Positions 15,813 to 26,100 of a stretch of 64,000 bases of DNA are shown one piece after another. Within the stretch, counting starts at the first letter, position 1. Each line of letters opens with the position of its first letter. Source of the stretch: CAZMXS01 sp964570325 (lineage in GTDB: Bacteria; Verrucomicrobiota; Kiritimatiellia; CAIQIC01; CAZMXS01); NCBI GenBank assembly GCA_964570325.1, contig CAZMXS010000002.1, positions 1 to 64,000 of the forward strand. Reading direction: 5' to 3'. The notes beneath the pieces are model-generated. The model ran no database searches. It was not told where the DNA came from and was given only the letters and a program-made list of their open reading frames with translations. Both the position numbers and the translations under genes were made by a program.

Positions 15813-17945
15813 TCAGCGATTTAGCAGACTTTCCTTAACATTCTCCGGTACAACCTCAAAGGTATGGATTTCCATCGTGTAGCTGGCCCGCCCCTTGGTT
15901 AGCGAACGCAGACTGGTTGCATAGCCAAACAGTTCGGCCAGCGGCACATCGGCGCGGATGATCTGCGTGGCGCCGCGCGCCTCCATCTCCTTGACCTTGC
16001 CCCGGCGGCCGCTGATGTCCCCCAGCACATCGCCCAGATACTCCTCAGGGGTAATCACCTCGACCTTCATCACCGGCTCCAGCAGGACCGGCCGGGCCGA
16101 TTCGGCGGCCGCGCGCAAGCCCAACATGGCCGCGCTGCGGAATGCCACGTCCGACGAATCCACGGGGTGGAACGCCCCGCCAGCCACGCGCACCCGCAGG
16201 TCCACAAGCGGATAATTGCGCACGACCCCCGTGATCAATGCGTCCTGCAGGCCCTGCTCGACCGCATCGCGAAACTCCGCGGGGATTTCCTCCCGGGAAA
16301 CATCCAGCTCGATCCGATTGCCGGCGCCGCGCGGCTGCGGTTCCAGCTCCAAAACCACCTTCGCATAATGCCCGCGCTCGCCAATTTGCCTTTCAAAAAC
16401 ATGTTCCACACGCACCGGAGTCTGGATGGTTTCGCGGTAGGCCACCATGGGCTGGCCGGCGTTGGCCTGCACCTTGAACTCCCGGAACAGGCGGTCGCGA
16501 ATGATCTCCAAGTGCAATTCGCCCATCCCCTTGATCAGCAACTGCGCGGTCTCGGGATCCGTTGCCGTTTGGAAAGTCGGATCCTCATCCGCCAGCGCAG
16601 CGAGCGCCGCCTGCAGCCGCTCCTTGTCCGCCTGGCTCTTCGGTTCAATCGCCATCGCGATTACCGGCTCGGGAAACTGGATCCGCTCCAGCACGATCGG
16701 TTGCTGTTCGGCCGCCAGGGTGTCCCCCGTGGTTACTTGCTTCAACCCCGCGATACCGCCGATCTCGCCGGCATATAACGCCTCGACCTCCTCGCGGTGG
16801 TTGGCATGCAACTGCAGGATGCGTCCGAGCCGCTCGCGTTTCTGCGTCCGCGGATTGTACACATTCTGCCCCTTCTTCAGCACACCGGAGTAAACACGAA
16901 CAAAGGTCAGCTTGCCGACAAACGGATCGTTGGCGATCTTGAACGCCAAGGCGCTGAGCGGCTCGTAATCGCTGGTGGCACGAGACAGGGCCGCCTTGGT
17001 CTTGGGGTGCTGGCCACGCACATCCGGCACATCCAACGGAGAAGGCATGTAATCCGCAATGGCGTCCAGCAGCGGCTGAATGCCTTTATTGCGCAGGGCC
17101 GCGCCGCACAGCACGGGCACCAGCGCACCGGCGACGGTGGCGCGCCGAATGCCGCCGGCCAGCACGTCGGGCGCCACGTCCGCATGCTCCAAGTATGCCT
17201 GCAGCACCTGCTCATCGCGCTCCGCCACTCCCTCAACAAGGGCGGCGCGCGCCTGCTCGGCCGCGGCCCGCAGCTCGGCTGGAATTTCGCCGGCCAAGAC
17301 TTGCGCGCCACGGGATGCCTCATCAAACGCGAGCGCCCGCATCAACACCAGATCAATCACGCCCTTAAACCCGTCTTCCTGACCCCACGGGATTTGAATC
17401 GGCACCGCGGGCGCCGCCAACCGTTCCCGCATCTGGCGCACCACCCAATCAAAGCGGGCGCCCATGCGGTCCATCTTGTTGATGAAGGCCAGCCGCGGCA
17501 CATTGTATTTCTGAGCCTGGTGCCAGACGGTCTCGGACTGGGGCTGAACACCGCCCACGCCGCAGAAAATGCCGATCGCGCCGTCGAGCACCCGCAGGGA
17601 CCGTTCGACTTCAACAGTGAAATCCACGTGCCCCGGCGTGTCGAGAATGTTGATCTGATGGTCGCGCCAGAAACAGGTGGTCGCCGCGCTGGTGATCGTG
17701 ATGCCGCGTTCCTGCTCCTGCACCATCCAATCCATGGTGGCGGTGCCTTCGTGCACCTCGCCCAGTTTGTAGACGCGGCCGGTGTAAAACAGCATACGCT
17801 CGGTAACCGTGGTCTTGCCGGCGTCAATGTGGGCGATAGTGCCCACATTGCGCAGACGGGCCAGCGTCCGGCGGCGCCCCGGGGCCTCGCGCCCCGCCGC
17901 GTCCGTCCCGATCTGGGTTTTACTCTGTTCTGCCACGGTTGCCAT
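15813..17945 (-). CDS. fusA: Elongation factor G
   Basis: EF-G catalyses GTP-dependent translocation and, with RRF, ribosome recycling. The start was set at MATVAEQSKTQ, 17 bases after rpsG. An in-frame start 24 bases earlier overlaps the rpsG stop. The P-loop AHIDAGKTT, the switch I motif RGITITSAAT, DTPGHVDF and NKMDR are all intact. The 710-residue protein has about 30 residues of low-complexity sequence before the G domain that ordinary EF-G lacks. This gene retains RGITI while the cluster's EF-Tu does not. Confidence 0.96.
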   Translation of the reverse strand: MATVAEQSKTQIGTDAAGREAPGRRRTLARLRNVGTIAHIDAGKTTVTERMLFYTGRVYKLGEVHEGTATMDWMVQEQERGITITSAATTCFWRDHQINILDTPGHVDFTVEVERSLRVLDGAIGIFCGVGGVQPQSETVWHQAQKYNVPRLAFINKMDRMGARFDWVVRQMRERLAAPAVPIQIPWGQEDGFKGVIDLVLMRALAFDEASRGAQVLAGEIPAELRAAAEQARAALVEGVAERDEQVLQAYLEHADVAPDVLAGGIRRATVAGALVPVLCGAALRNKGIQPLLDAIADYMPSPLDVPDVRGQHPKTKAALSRATSDYEPLSALAFKIANDPFVGKLTFVRVYSGVLKKGQNVYNPRTQKRERLGRILQLHANHREEVEALYAGEIGGIAGLKQVTTGDTLAAEQQPIVLERIQFPEPVIAMAIEPKSQADKERLQAALAALADEDPTFQTATDPETAQLLIKGMGELHLEIIRDRLFREFKVQANAGQPMVAYRETIQTPVRVEHVFERQIGERGHYAKVVLELEPQPRGAGNRIELDVSREEIPAEFRDAVEQGLQDALITGVVRNYPLVDLRVRVAGGAFHPVDSSDVAFRSAAMLGLRAAAESARPVLLEPVMKVEVITPEEYLGDVLGDISGRRGKVKEMEARGATQIIRADVPLAELFGYATSLRSLTKGRASYTMEIHTFEVVPENVKESLLNR

Positions 17946-17962
17946 GTCCGCTTCCGTCCGCC

Positions 17963-18433
17963 TCACCACCGATAATGCGCGAACGCCTTGTTCGCCTGCG
18001 CCATCTTGTGTGTGTCGTCGCGTTTCTTGATTGCCGAGCCCTGGTTCTTGTGGGCGTCGAGCACTTCCAGCGCCAAGGCCTTGCCCATGGAAACGCCCTT
18101 GCGCGCGCCGGAGAAATCAATGATCCAACGCAAGGCCAGACTGACCTGGCGCTCGGGGGCCACCTCGACGGGCACCTGGTAAGTCGCGCCGCCGACCCGA
18201 CGGGACTTGACTTCCAGACGCGGTTTCACGTTCTCGATGGCGGCATTGAAAATCTCGATCGGGTCGGCGTTGGCCATTTCCTTGATTTGGTCCAGCGCGC
18301 CGTAGACGATGCGCTCAGCGACGGACTTCTTGCCGCGCTCCATGATCGTGTTGATCAGGCAAGCCACCAGCGGGCTGCCGTAGCGCATGTCCGTCGTCAC
18401 CGGCCGTTTTTCAGCTCTGCGTCTTCTTGCCAT
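17963..18433 (-). CDS. rpsG: Small ribosomal subunit protein uS7
   Basis: uS7 is a primary assembly protein of the 30S head near the E site. The start at MARRRRAEKRPVTTDMRYGS gives the canonical 156 residues. Upstream in-frame codons overlap rpsL. The motif LMARRR-type N-terminus, RRVGGATYQVPVEVAPERQ and KRDDTHKMAQANKAFAHYRW are diagnostic. The gene is part of the rpsL-rpsG-fusA str segment. Confidence 0.97.
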   Translation of the reverse strand: MARRRRAEKRPVTTDMRYGSPLVACLINTIMERGKKSVAERIVYGALDQIKEMANADPIEIFNAAIENVKPRLEVKSRRVGGATYQVPVEVAPERQVSLALRWIIDFSGARKGVSMGKALALEVLDAHKNQGSAIKKRDDTHKMAQANKAFAHYRW

Positions 18434-18444
18434 GGTCGTCCACC

Positions 18445-18822
18445 TTATTGCTGTTTCGGACGCTTTGCGCCGTATTTCGACCGCTGGCGCCGGCGGCTCT
18501 CTACGCCGAGACAATCCAGCGTGCCACGCACGATGTGGTAACGCACGCCGGGCAGATCTTTCACGCGGCCGCCCCGCACCAGCACCATGCTGTGCTCTTG
18601 GAGATTGTGTCCCTCGCCGGGAATATACGCCGTGACCTCCTCGCCATTGGTCAGACGCACGCGCGCGATTTTGCGCAGCGCGGAGTTGGGTTTCTTCGGC
18701 GTCATCGTCTTGACGATCAAGCAGACGCCGCGCCGCTGAGGACAGGCCTGGAGCGCGGGCGCCTTGTTCTTCGCGCGCAGCGTATCGCGGCCGCCTCGCA
18801 CCAACTGATTGATTGTCGGCAT
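18445..18822 (-). CDS. rpsL: Small ribosomal subunit protein uS12
   Basis: uS12 sits at the decoding centre. The start is MPTINQLVRGGRDTLRAK, preceded by an A/G-rich ribosome-binding region (GGGAAGGAAAG). The product is 125 residues. The decoding loops TPKKPNSALRK (lysines 43-44) and GRVKDLPGVRYH appear wild type, so no streptomycin-resistance substitution is visible at the classic lysine positions. It is the first gene of the str segment. Confidence 0.97.
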   Translation of the reverse strand: MPTINQLVRGGRDTLRAKNKAPALQACPQRRGVCLIVKTMTPKKPNSALRKIARVRLTNGEEVTAYIPGEGHNLQEHSMVLVRGGRVKDLPGVRYHIVRGTLDCLGVESRRRQRSKYGAKRPKQQ

Positions 18823-18859
18823 AAATCTTTCCTTCCCTTCCAAAACAAGCGAGCGCGAA

Positions 18860-18888
18860 AAAGTATCAGGCCGCGCGACGCTTGACAA
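18860..18888 (-). promoter_or_regulatory. Candidate internal sigma-70-type promoter before rpsL
   Basis: In the 73-base gap between rpoC and rpsL, the minus strand has TTGTCA at 18888-18883, a 17-base spacer, and TACTTT at 18865-18860. The -10 is preceded by TG one base upstream, as in extended -10 promoters. This is one of the larger gaps in the cluster and coincides with the rif/str boundary. The -35 match is good and the -10 match is weak. Confidence 0.4.
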
Positions 18889-18895
18889 TAGCAAC

Positions 18896-21800
18896 TTATA
18901 GTTCCGGCAATTTTTTCTGCTCCGGCAACGTGTCGGGCAACAGTTCCTCCGCCGGGATCTCCTTGGCCAGCGGCACCAGCTTGATATTTCGGTACATCCC
19001 GAAACCGGTGCCCGCCGGGATCACGTGCCCCATGATCACGTTCTCCTTGAATCCGCGCAAGTAGTCCACGCGGCCCAAGGTCGCGGCATCGGTCAGAACC
19101 CGCGTGGTGTCCTGGAACGACGCCGCGGAAATGAAACTTTCGGTCTCGAGCGAGGCTTTGGTGATACCCAGCAGCACCGGCGACGCCTCCGCCGGCAGCT
19201 TGCCTTCGGCCGCGGCCCGCTGGTTGACATCCTGGAACAGATGCTTTTCGACCTGCTCGCCCCAGAGAAATTCCGTGCCGCCGGGTTCGGTGATGCGGAC
19301 CTTGCGGAGCATCTGGCGCACGATAATCTCGATGTGCTTGTCGTTGATCTCGACGCCCTGCAGCCGGTAGACCTCCTGCACCTCGTTGACCAGGTACTCT
19401 TGCAATTCCTGCGGACCGCACACCTCCAACACCTCCTGCGGCACCACCGGACCCTCCGTCAACGCCTGCCCCTTCTTGACATGGTCGCCCTGGAAAACCA
19501 CCACATGCTTGCCCATCGGGATCAGGTGCTCTTCCTGGTCGCCGGTCGCCGGATCCTTGACGATCAGCTTGCGCCGACCGCGCACCATCCCGCCGGTCTC
19601 GACTACGCCCTCGATCTTCGCGATCTCGGCTGCGTCCTTCGGTCGGCGCGCCTCGAACAACTCGGCCACCCGGGGCAGACCGCCGGTGATGTCCTTCGTC
19701 CGGATAACCTTGCGCGGCGTCTTGGCCAGCATTGCGCCGGCGCGAACTTCCGCGCCCTTCGCCACCGTTACGTGCGCGCCGGACGGGATCGTGTAATAAC
19801 TGATAATCTCGCGCGTTTTCGGATCCCTGAGCACAATCTGGGGATGCAAGTCCTCCTTGTGCTCCATAACCACCGTGCCTTCGAGCCCGGTGGACTCGTC
19901 CACGTCTTTCTTGACCGTGACCCCCTCGATAAAGTCGTGGAATTCAATAATGCCGGACTGCTCGGAAAGGATCGGCACGTTGTATGGATCCCAGCGGACA
20001 AAGCTCTGTCCCTTCTCCACCTGGCCGCCATCGGGCACCGAGATCACTGCGCCAATCGGGGTCGTGTAATGCTCCAGTTCACGCCCTTCCTTATCGAAGA
20101 CGCCAATCACGCCATTCTTGTTGAGCGCGATGAAGCTGCCCTCCTGGGACTCGACCACGCGCAGATCCTGGTAGCGCACCACGCCATTGTGCTTGGCAAT
20201 GAACTGCGGCTGCTTATAGACCGAACTCGCGGTGCCGCCGATGTGGAACGTGCGCATCGTTAATTGGGTGCCCGGCTCGCCAATGGACTGCGCCGCGATG
20301 ATGCCGACGGCCTCGCCCAGCGCGACCGTGCGGCCGTTTGCCAGGTTGCGCCCGTAGCACTTCGCGCAGGCGCCGCGCCGCGATTCGCAGGTCAGCACGC
20401 TGCGGATGCGCAGGCTCTCGAAATTGCCCTTGATACGTTCCACGGCCTTTTCGTCAATCTCCTGCCCCGCGACGACAATGATCTCGCCGTTGCGCGGATC
20501 CTTAATGTCGTCCAACGCCGTCCGGCCGAGAATGCGCGCGGCCAGCGGCACCAGTTCGTCATCCCCCTCCTGGATCGGACGAACCTCAATGCCGTTTAAC
20601 GTGTTGCAATCCTGTTCAATAATGATCACGTCCTGCGCCACGTCCACCAACTTGCGCGTAAGATAGCCGGAGTCGGCTGTCTTCAGCGCGGTGTCGGCCA
20701 GGCCCTTGCGGGCGCCATGCGTACTGATGAAGTACTCCAGCACGGTCAGGCCCTCGCGGAAATTCGAGATGATCGGGCGCTCGATAATTTCGCCCGACGG
20801 CTTGGCCATCAGCCCGCGCATACCGCCCAACTGGCGAATCTGCTGGCGGCTGCCACGCGCGCCAGAGTCCACCATCATGAAGACGGGGTTGACATCCTCG
20901 CGGCCCGCATTGAATTCCAGCGCGCGGAACATCGCGCTGGAGATTTCGTCATTCACGTGCGTCCAGATGTCCACAATCTTGTTGTAACGCTCGCCGTCGG
21001 TGATCACGCCCTTGCGGTACTGCAGCTCGACGTCCGCAATCTGCTTGTGGCCCTGCTCGATGATCCGGGATTTCTCGTCGGGAATGATCATGTCGTCCAC
21101 GCCAATCGAGATGCCGGCCAGGGTCGCGTATTCGAACCCGAGGGCCTTGAGCCGGTCCAGCACGCGGACGGTCTCATCATGTCCCGCCACTTGGTAACAG
21201 CGCCAGATCAACTCCTCCAGACGCTTCTTGGTAACCGGAATGTTGACAAAGGGCATGCGCGGCAGGGGTTTTTCGCCGGCCAATTCCAACGCGCGGGCCG
21301 CCGCCCCCTGCGGGGTCTCCAGCGGCGTCAGCGTTCCCGGCCAGATCTCATTGAAAAAGACGCGACCCACGGTCGTCGTGATCACGCGCGGCCGGCCGGC
21401 CACGCGCTCGGGATCCCGCTGCCGCTCATACTCATAGTCGGGATCGCGGAAACGGATTCGGTCATGCACGCGCAGCGCCCCCTCGTCGTAGGCCGTATGC
21501 ACCTCGGCTGCGTCGCGCAGAATAGGCAGATGTTCCAGCGACTTCTCGTCCGCTTTCGACTGCCGCTGGCGAATCCGGTCGCGCTGCGATTCGATCGTCA
21601 GGTAGTAGCAGCCCAGCGCGATGTCCTGCGTCGGAGTCGTAATGGGTTTGCCACTGGACGGCGAGAAGATATTGTTCGGCGCCAGCATCAGCAGGCGCGA
21701 TTCGAGCTGGGCCTCGACCGACAGCGGCACATGCACAGCCATCTGGTCGCCGTCGAAGTCCGCGTTATAGGCGGTGCAGACCAGCGGGTGGATCCGGATG

Positions 21801-23140
21801 GCCTCGCCCTCGATCAACACCGGTTCAAACGACTGGATGCTCAAACGGTGCAGCGTCGGCGCGCGGTTTAGCATGACCGTATGACCCTTGGTCACTTCTT
21901 CGAGAATGTCCCACACCTCATCGGCCTCGCGCTCAATCAGCTTTTTCGCGCTACGCACGGTGTGCACCATCCCCTGCTCCTTGAGGCGGCGGATGATGAA
22001 GGGTTCAAAGAGCACCAACGCCATCTTCTTCGGCAGACCGCACTGGCGCAATGTCAATTCCGGACCGATGACAATAACCGAGCGGCCGGAATAGTCCACG
22101 CGCTTACCCAACAGGTTCTGGCGGAAGCGCCCCTGCTTGCCGCGCAGCATGTCGCTGAGCGACTTCAGCGGACGGTTGCCCGCGCCGGTCACGGCGCGCC
22201 CGTGGCGGCCGTTGTCAAAAAGCGCGTCCACCGCCTCTTGCAGCATGCGCTTCTCGTTGCGAATAATAACGTCTGGCGTCTTCAACTGCAGCAGGTTCTT
22301 CAGGCGGTTGTTGCGGTTGATCACGCGACGGTAGAGATCGTTCAGGTCCGACGTGGCGAAACGCCCACCCTCCAACGGCACCAGCGGCCGCAGGTCAGGC
22401 GGAATAACCGGCAGCACCTCCAGAATCATCCACTCCGGCCGGGTCCGCGTCCGCCGGAACGCATCCAGCACCTTCATCCGCTTGGTGAGCTTCTTGCGGG
22501 TCTGCTTGCTCCGCGTGTCCTCCATCTGCTTTTCCAGTTCCTGGAGTGTCGTATCAATATCCATGCGCGCCATCAGGTCGCGAATACCCTCGGCGCCCAT
22601 CTTGGCGGAGAACTTGTCGCCATACTTGTCCTGCGCCTCCCGGTATTCCATCTCATTCAGGAGTTGTTTCTCCTGGAACGGGCTCTCGCCGGGATCGGTG
22701 ACGATGTAATCCTCATAATACAGCACGCGTTCCAACTCGCGCGAGGTGATGTCCAGGACCAACCCCATGCGGCTCGGCGTGCATTTGAAGAACCAGATGT
22801 GCGAGACCGGCACGGCCAGCTCGATGTGCCCCATGCGCTCGCGGCGCACGCGGGCCAGCGTGACCTCGACGCCGCAGCGGTCGCAGATGACGCCCTTGTG
22901 CTTGATGCGCTTGTACTTGCCGCAACTGCATTCCCAATCCTTTGTCGGCCCGAAAATGCGCTCGCAGAACAAGCCGCCCTTCTCCGGCTTGAACGTCCGG
23001 TAGTTGATTGTCTCGGGGTTCTTGACCTCTCCCTTGCTCCATTTCCGGATTTCGTCCGGCGAAGCCAGGGTAATCGTTGCCCGATCAAACCCCTCCGCGG
23101 CATCCGCCCCCAAAATCTGTGTGGCGCTGGTATTCTGCAC
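18896..23140 (-). CDS. rpoC: DNA-directed RNA polymerase subunit beta'
   Basis: The beta' subunit contributes the catalytic magnesium site of RNA polymerase. The 1414-residue protein has the zinc-binding domain near residue 71 (CSCGKYKRIKHKGVICDRCG), the catalytic NADFDGDQMAVH at 459-470, the bridge helix and trigger-loop region (MRTFHIGGTAS), and a second zinc cluster (CESRRGACAKCYGRNL). It starts 15 bases after rpoB in the standard order. Confidence 0.98.
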   Translation of the reverse strand: MQNTSATQILGADAAEGFDRATITLASPDEIRKWSKGEVKNPETINYRTFKPEKGGLFCERIFGPTKDWECSCGKYKRIKHKGVICDRCGVEVTLARVRRERMGHIELAVPVSHIWFFKCTPSRMGLVLDITSRELERVLYYEDYIVTDPGESPFQEKQLLNEMEYREAQDKYGDKFSAKMGAEGIRDLMARMDIDTTLQELEKQMEDTRSKQTRKKLTKRMKVLDAFRRTRTRPEWMILEVLPVIPPDLRPLVPLEGGRFATSDLNDLYRRVINRNNRLKNLLQLKTPDVIIRNEKRMLQEAVDALFDNGRHGRAVTGAGNRPLKSLSDMLRGKQGRFRQNLLGKRVDYSGRSVIVIGPELTLRQCGLPKKMALVLFEPFIIRRLKEQGMVHTVRSAKKLIEREADEVWDILEEVTKGHTVMLNRAPTLHRLSIQSFEPVLIEGEAIRIHPLVCTAYNADFDGDQMAVHVPLSVEAQLESRLLMLAPNNIFSPSSGKPITTPTQDIALGCYYLTIESQRDRIRQRQSKADEKSLEHLPILRDAAEVHTAYDEGALRVHDRIRFRDPDYEYERQRDPERVAGRPRVITTTVGRVFFNEIWPGTLTPLETPQGAAARALELAGEKPLPRMPFVNIPVTKKRLEELIWRCYQVAGHDETVRVLDRLKALGFEYATLAGISIGVDDMIIPDEKSRIIEQGHKQIADVELQYRKGVITDGERYNKIVDIWTHVNDEISSAMFRALEFNAGREDVNPVFMMVDSGARGSRQQIRQLGGMRGLMAKPSGEIIERPIISNFREGLTVLEYFISTHGARKGLADTALKTADSGYLTRKLVDVAQDVIIIEQDCNTLNGIEVRPIQEGDDELVPLAARILGRTALDDIKDPRNGEIIVVAGQEIDEKAVERIKGNFESLRIRSVLTCESRRGACAKCYGRNLANGRTVALGEAVGIIAAQSIGEPGTQLTMRTFHIGGTASSVYKQPQFIAKHNGVVRYQDLRVVESQEGSFIALNKNGVIGVFDKEGRELEHYTTPIGAVISVPDGGQVEKGQSFVRWDPYNVPILSEQSGIIEFHDFIEGVTVKKDVDESTGLEGTVVMEHKEDLHPQIVLRDPKTREIISYYTIPSGAHVTVAKGAEVRAGAMLAKTPRKVIRTKDITGGLPRVAELFEARRPKDAAEIAKIEGVVETGGMVRGRRKLIVKDPATGDQEEHLIPMGKHVVVFQGDHVKKGQALTEGPVVPQEVLEVCGPQELQEYLVNEVQEVYRLQGVEINDKHIEIIVRQMLRKVRITEPGGTEFLWGEQVEKHLFQDVNQRAAAEGKLPAEASPVLLGITKASLETESFISAASFQDTTRVLTDAATLGRVDYLRGFKENVIMGHVIPAGTGFGMYRNIKLVPLAKEIPAEELLPDTLPEQKKLPEL

Positions 23141-23155
23141 CTTTCGCCTCCGTGG

Positions 23156-26100
23156 TTACCGGCTCTCCGGCCCGGCCATTGAACTGTCGCTCCGCCCACT
23201 CTCCGGCTTCACGCGGATGTCGAGGGCCAGACTCTGCATCTCCTTCATCAACACGTTGAACGACTCGGGCGTGCCGGCCTCGAGCACGTTCTCCCCCTTA
23301 ACGATGGCTTCGTATATCCGAGTCCGGCCGGCCACATCGTCGCTCTTGACCGTCAGCAGCTCCTGCAGGGCGTAGGCGGCGCCATAGGCCTCCATCGCCC
23401 ACACCTCCATTTCACCGAAGCGCTGGCCGCCATACTGGGCCTTGCCCCCCAGCGGTTGCTGCGTTACCAGCGAATACGGCCCGACGGCGCGGGCATGGAT
23501 CTTGTCACTGACCAAATGGTGCAGCTTCATCATATAGATCGCGCCAACCACCACGCGCTGGTCGAACGGCTCGCCGGTGCGGCCGTCATACAACAAAGTC
23601 TTGCCGTCCGAATCGCGACCCGCCTTCTTGAGCATTTCGCGCACCTGCGCCTCCGGAATGCCATCGAAGACCGGCGTCGCCGCGTAGATGCCGAGCATCC
23701 GGCAGGCAACGCCCAGATGCGTCTCAAGCACCTGGCCGACATTCATGCGTGAGGGCACACCCAACGGATTAAGGACAATCTCGACCGGCGTCCCGTCGGG
23801 CATGAAGGGCATGTCCTCCTCCGGCACGATTTTGGCAATGACGCCCTTGTTGCCGTGCCGGCCGGCCATCTTGTCGCCAACGGACAGTTTCTTCTTGCTG
23901 GCAACATAGACCTTGACCTGCTTGATAATGCCCGGATCCACGTCGTCGCCACTCTCCAAGCGGTCCAAGGCGCGTTCCTGCTCGAGCTCCAGCTCGGAGA
24001 ACTTGTGACTGAACTCGCTGATAATGCCTTGAATCTTGATTTGGATCGGGCTCGGGTCAATTTCGATATGCTCGCTGGCCGCCGCCAGTTTCCGCAGCAA
24101 TGTCTTCGTGATCTTGCGGTTGGCCGGGATAATGATTTCGCCGGTCTCCACGTTGACCACATCCAGCGGAATCTTCTCGCCCAGCAGGATATTGCTGAGG
24201 GCCTCCGTCAAATCCTCGGTCAACTGCTGGCGCTTGTTCTTGTATTCTTCCTGGACCGACTTGCTCTGCTTGCGCCGCTCGGACGGCGTCAGTTTTGTGC
24301 GGCTGATCTCCTTGCGCGCCGACACCTTGACATCCATGACGATGCCATACGTGCCGGACGGCACAGTGAGCGAGGTATCGCGCACATCGGCCGCCTTCTC
24401 GCCAAAGATCGCACGCAGCAGGCGCTCCTCGGGGGCCAATTCCGTCTCGCTCTTCGGCGTAATCTTGCCAACCAGGATGTCGCCCGGCTTGACCTCGGCG
24501 CCGACGCGGACCACGCCGTCATGGCCCAGGTTCTTCAGCGCTTCCTCGCCAACATTCGGGATGTCGCGCGTGATCTCTTCCGGACCGAGTTTGGTGTCGC
24601 GCGCGCCGCACTCGAACTCCTCGATATGAATCGAGGTAAACACGTCCTCGCGCACCAGTTTTTCGCTGATCAGGATGGCATCCTCAAAATTGTAGCCGCA
24701 CCACGGCATGAATGCGCAAAGCACATTGCGGCCGAGCGCCAGTTCGCCCTGGCTGGTGGCCGGCCCATCGGCCAGCACGTCGCCCTTCTTAATCCGCTGG
24801 CCAAAACGAACGATCGGCTTCTGGTTGATGCAGGTGCCGGCGTTCGAGCGCATAAACTTGCGCAACTCGTACTCCTGGTAATCCTCGGCGGGCGTCTTCT
24901 TGGTCGGCATCTCGCCATCCTTGGAAACCACGATGCGATCGGCCGCGACGTAGGCGACTTTGCCCGATTCCTCGGCCACCACCATCACGCGCGAGTCGCG
25001 CGCGACCCGCTCCTCGATGCCCGTGGCCACATATGGCCGCTCGGTAACCAGCAGCGGCACCGCCTGGCGTTGCATGTTGGAGCCCATCAGCGCCCGGTTG
25101 GCGTCGTCATGCTCCAAGAACGGGATCAGGCCGGCCGCCACGCTGACCAGTTGCTTGGGCGAGACATCCATATAGTGAACCAGCTTGGGGTCCACCTCTT
25201 TGAAATCGCCGCGCGAACGAACCGACACCTTGTCGGTCTTGAACCGCCCCTTCTCATCAATCGGCACATTGGCCTGCGCGATGATGTATTGCTCTTCCTC
25301 ATCCGCAGTCAGATAGTCCACGCGCTCGGTCACGCGGCCATCCTCGACCTTGCGGTAGGGGCTTTCGATGAAGCCAAACTCGTTGACCCGCGCATACATG
25401 CTGAGCGAGGAAATCAGGCCGATGTTCGGACCTTCCGGGGTCTCGATCGGGCAGATGCGGCCATAGTGGCTGCTATGCACGTCGCGCACCTCGAAACCGG
25501 CGCGCTCGCGGCTCAATCCGCCCGGACCCAGCGCGCTCAAGCGGCGCTTGTGCGTCAATTCCGCGAGCGGGTTGGTCTGGTCCATGAACTGGCTGAGCTG
25601 GCTGCGGCCGAAAAAGTCGCGGATCACGGCCGACAGCGCCTTGGGGTTCACCAGCTTCTGCGGCGTCAACTTTTCCTTGTCATCCACCATCGTCATGCGT
25701 TCGCGAACCAACCGCTCGGTACGGGACAGGCCGACGCGACACTGGTTCTCCACCAGTTCGCCGACCGTCCGTACCCGGCGGCTGCCGAGATGGTCAATAT
25801 CATCCACCGTGCCCTCGCCCCGCTTGAGATTGACGAGGTACTTGATGGCCGCCAAGATGTCCTCCTTCTCGAGGACGCGGGATTCGGCGTTCGCCTGCAG
25901 ATTCAATTTCTGCTGGATCTTGTAGCGGCCCACGCGGCCCAGATCATAGCGCCGCGGGTCGAAAAAGATCCGCTTCAACAACTGGCGGGCATTCGAGATC
26001 GTCGGCGGGTCGCCGGGACGCAACTTGTGATAGATATCCTTCAAGGCGTCGTCCGCGCTCTTGGTGTCGTCCTTCTGGACACTCTTGAGCATGACCCCCT

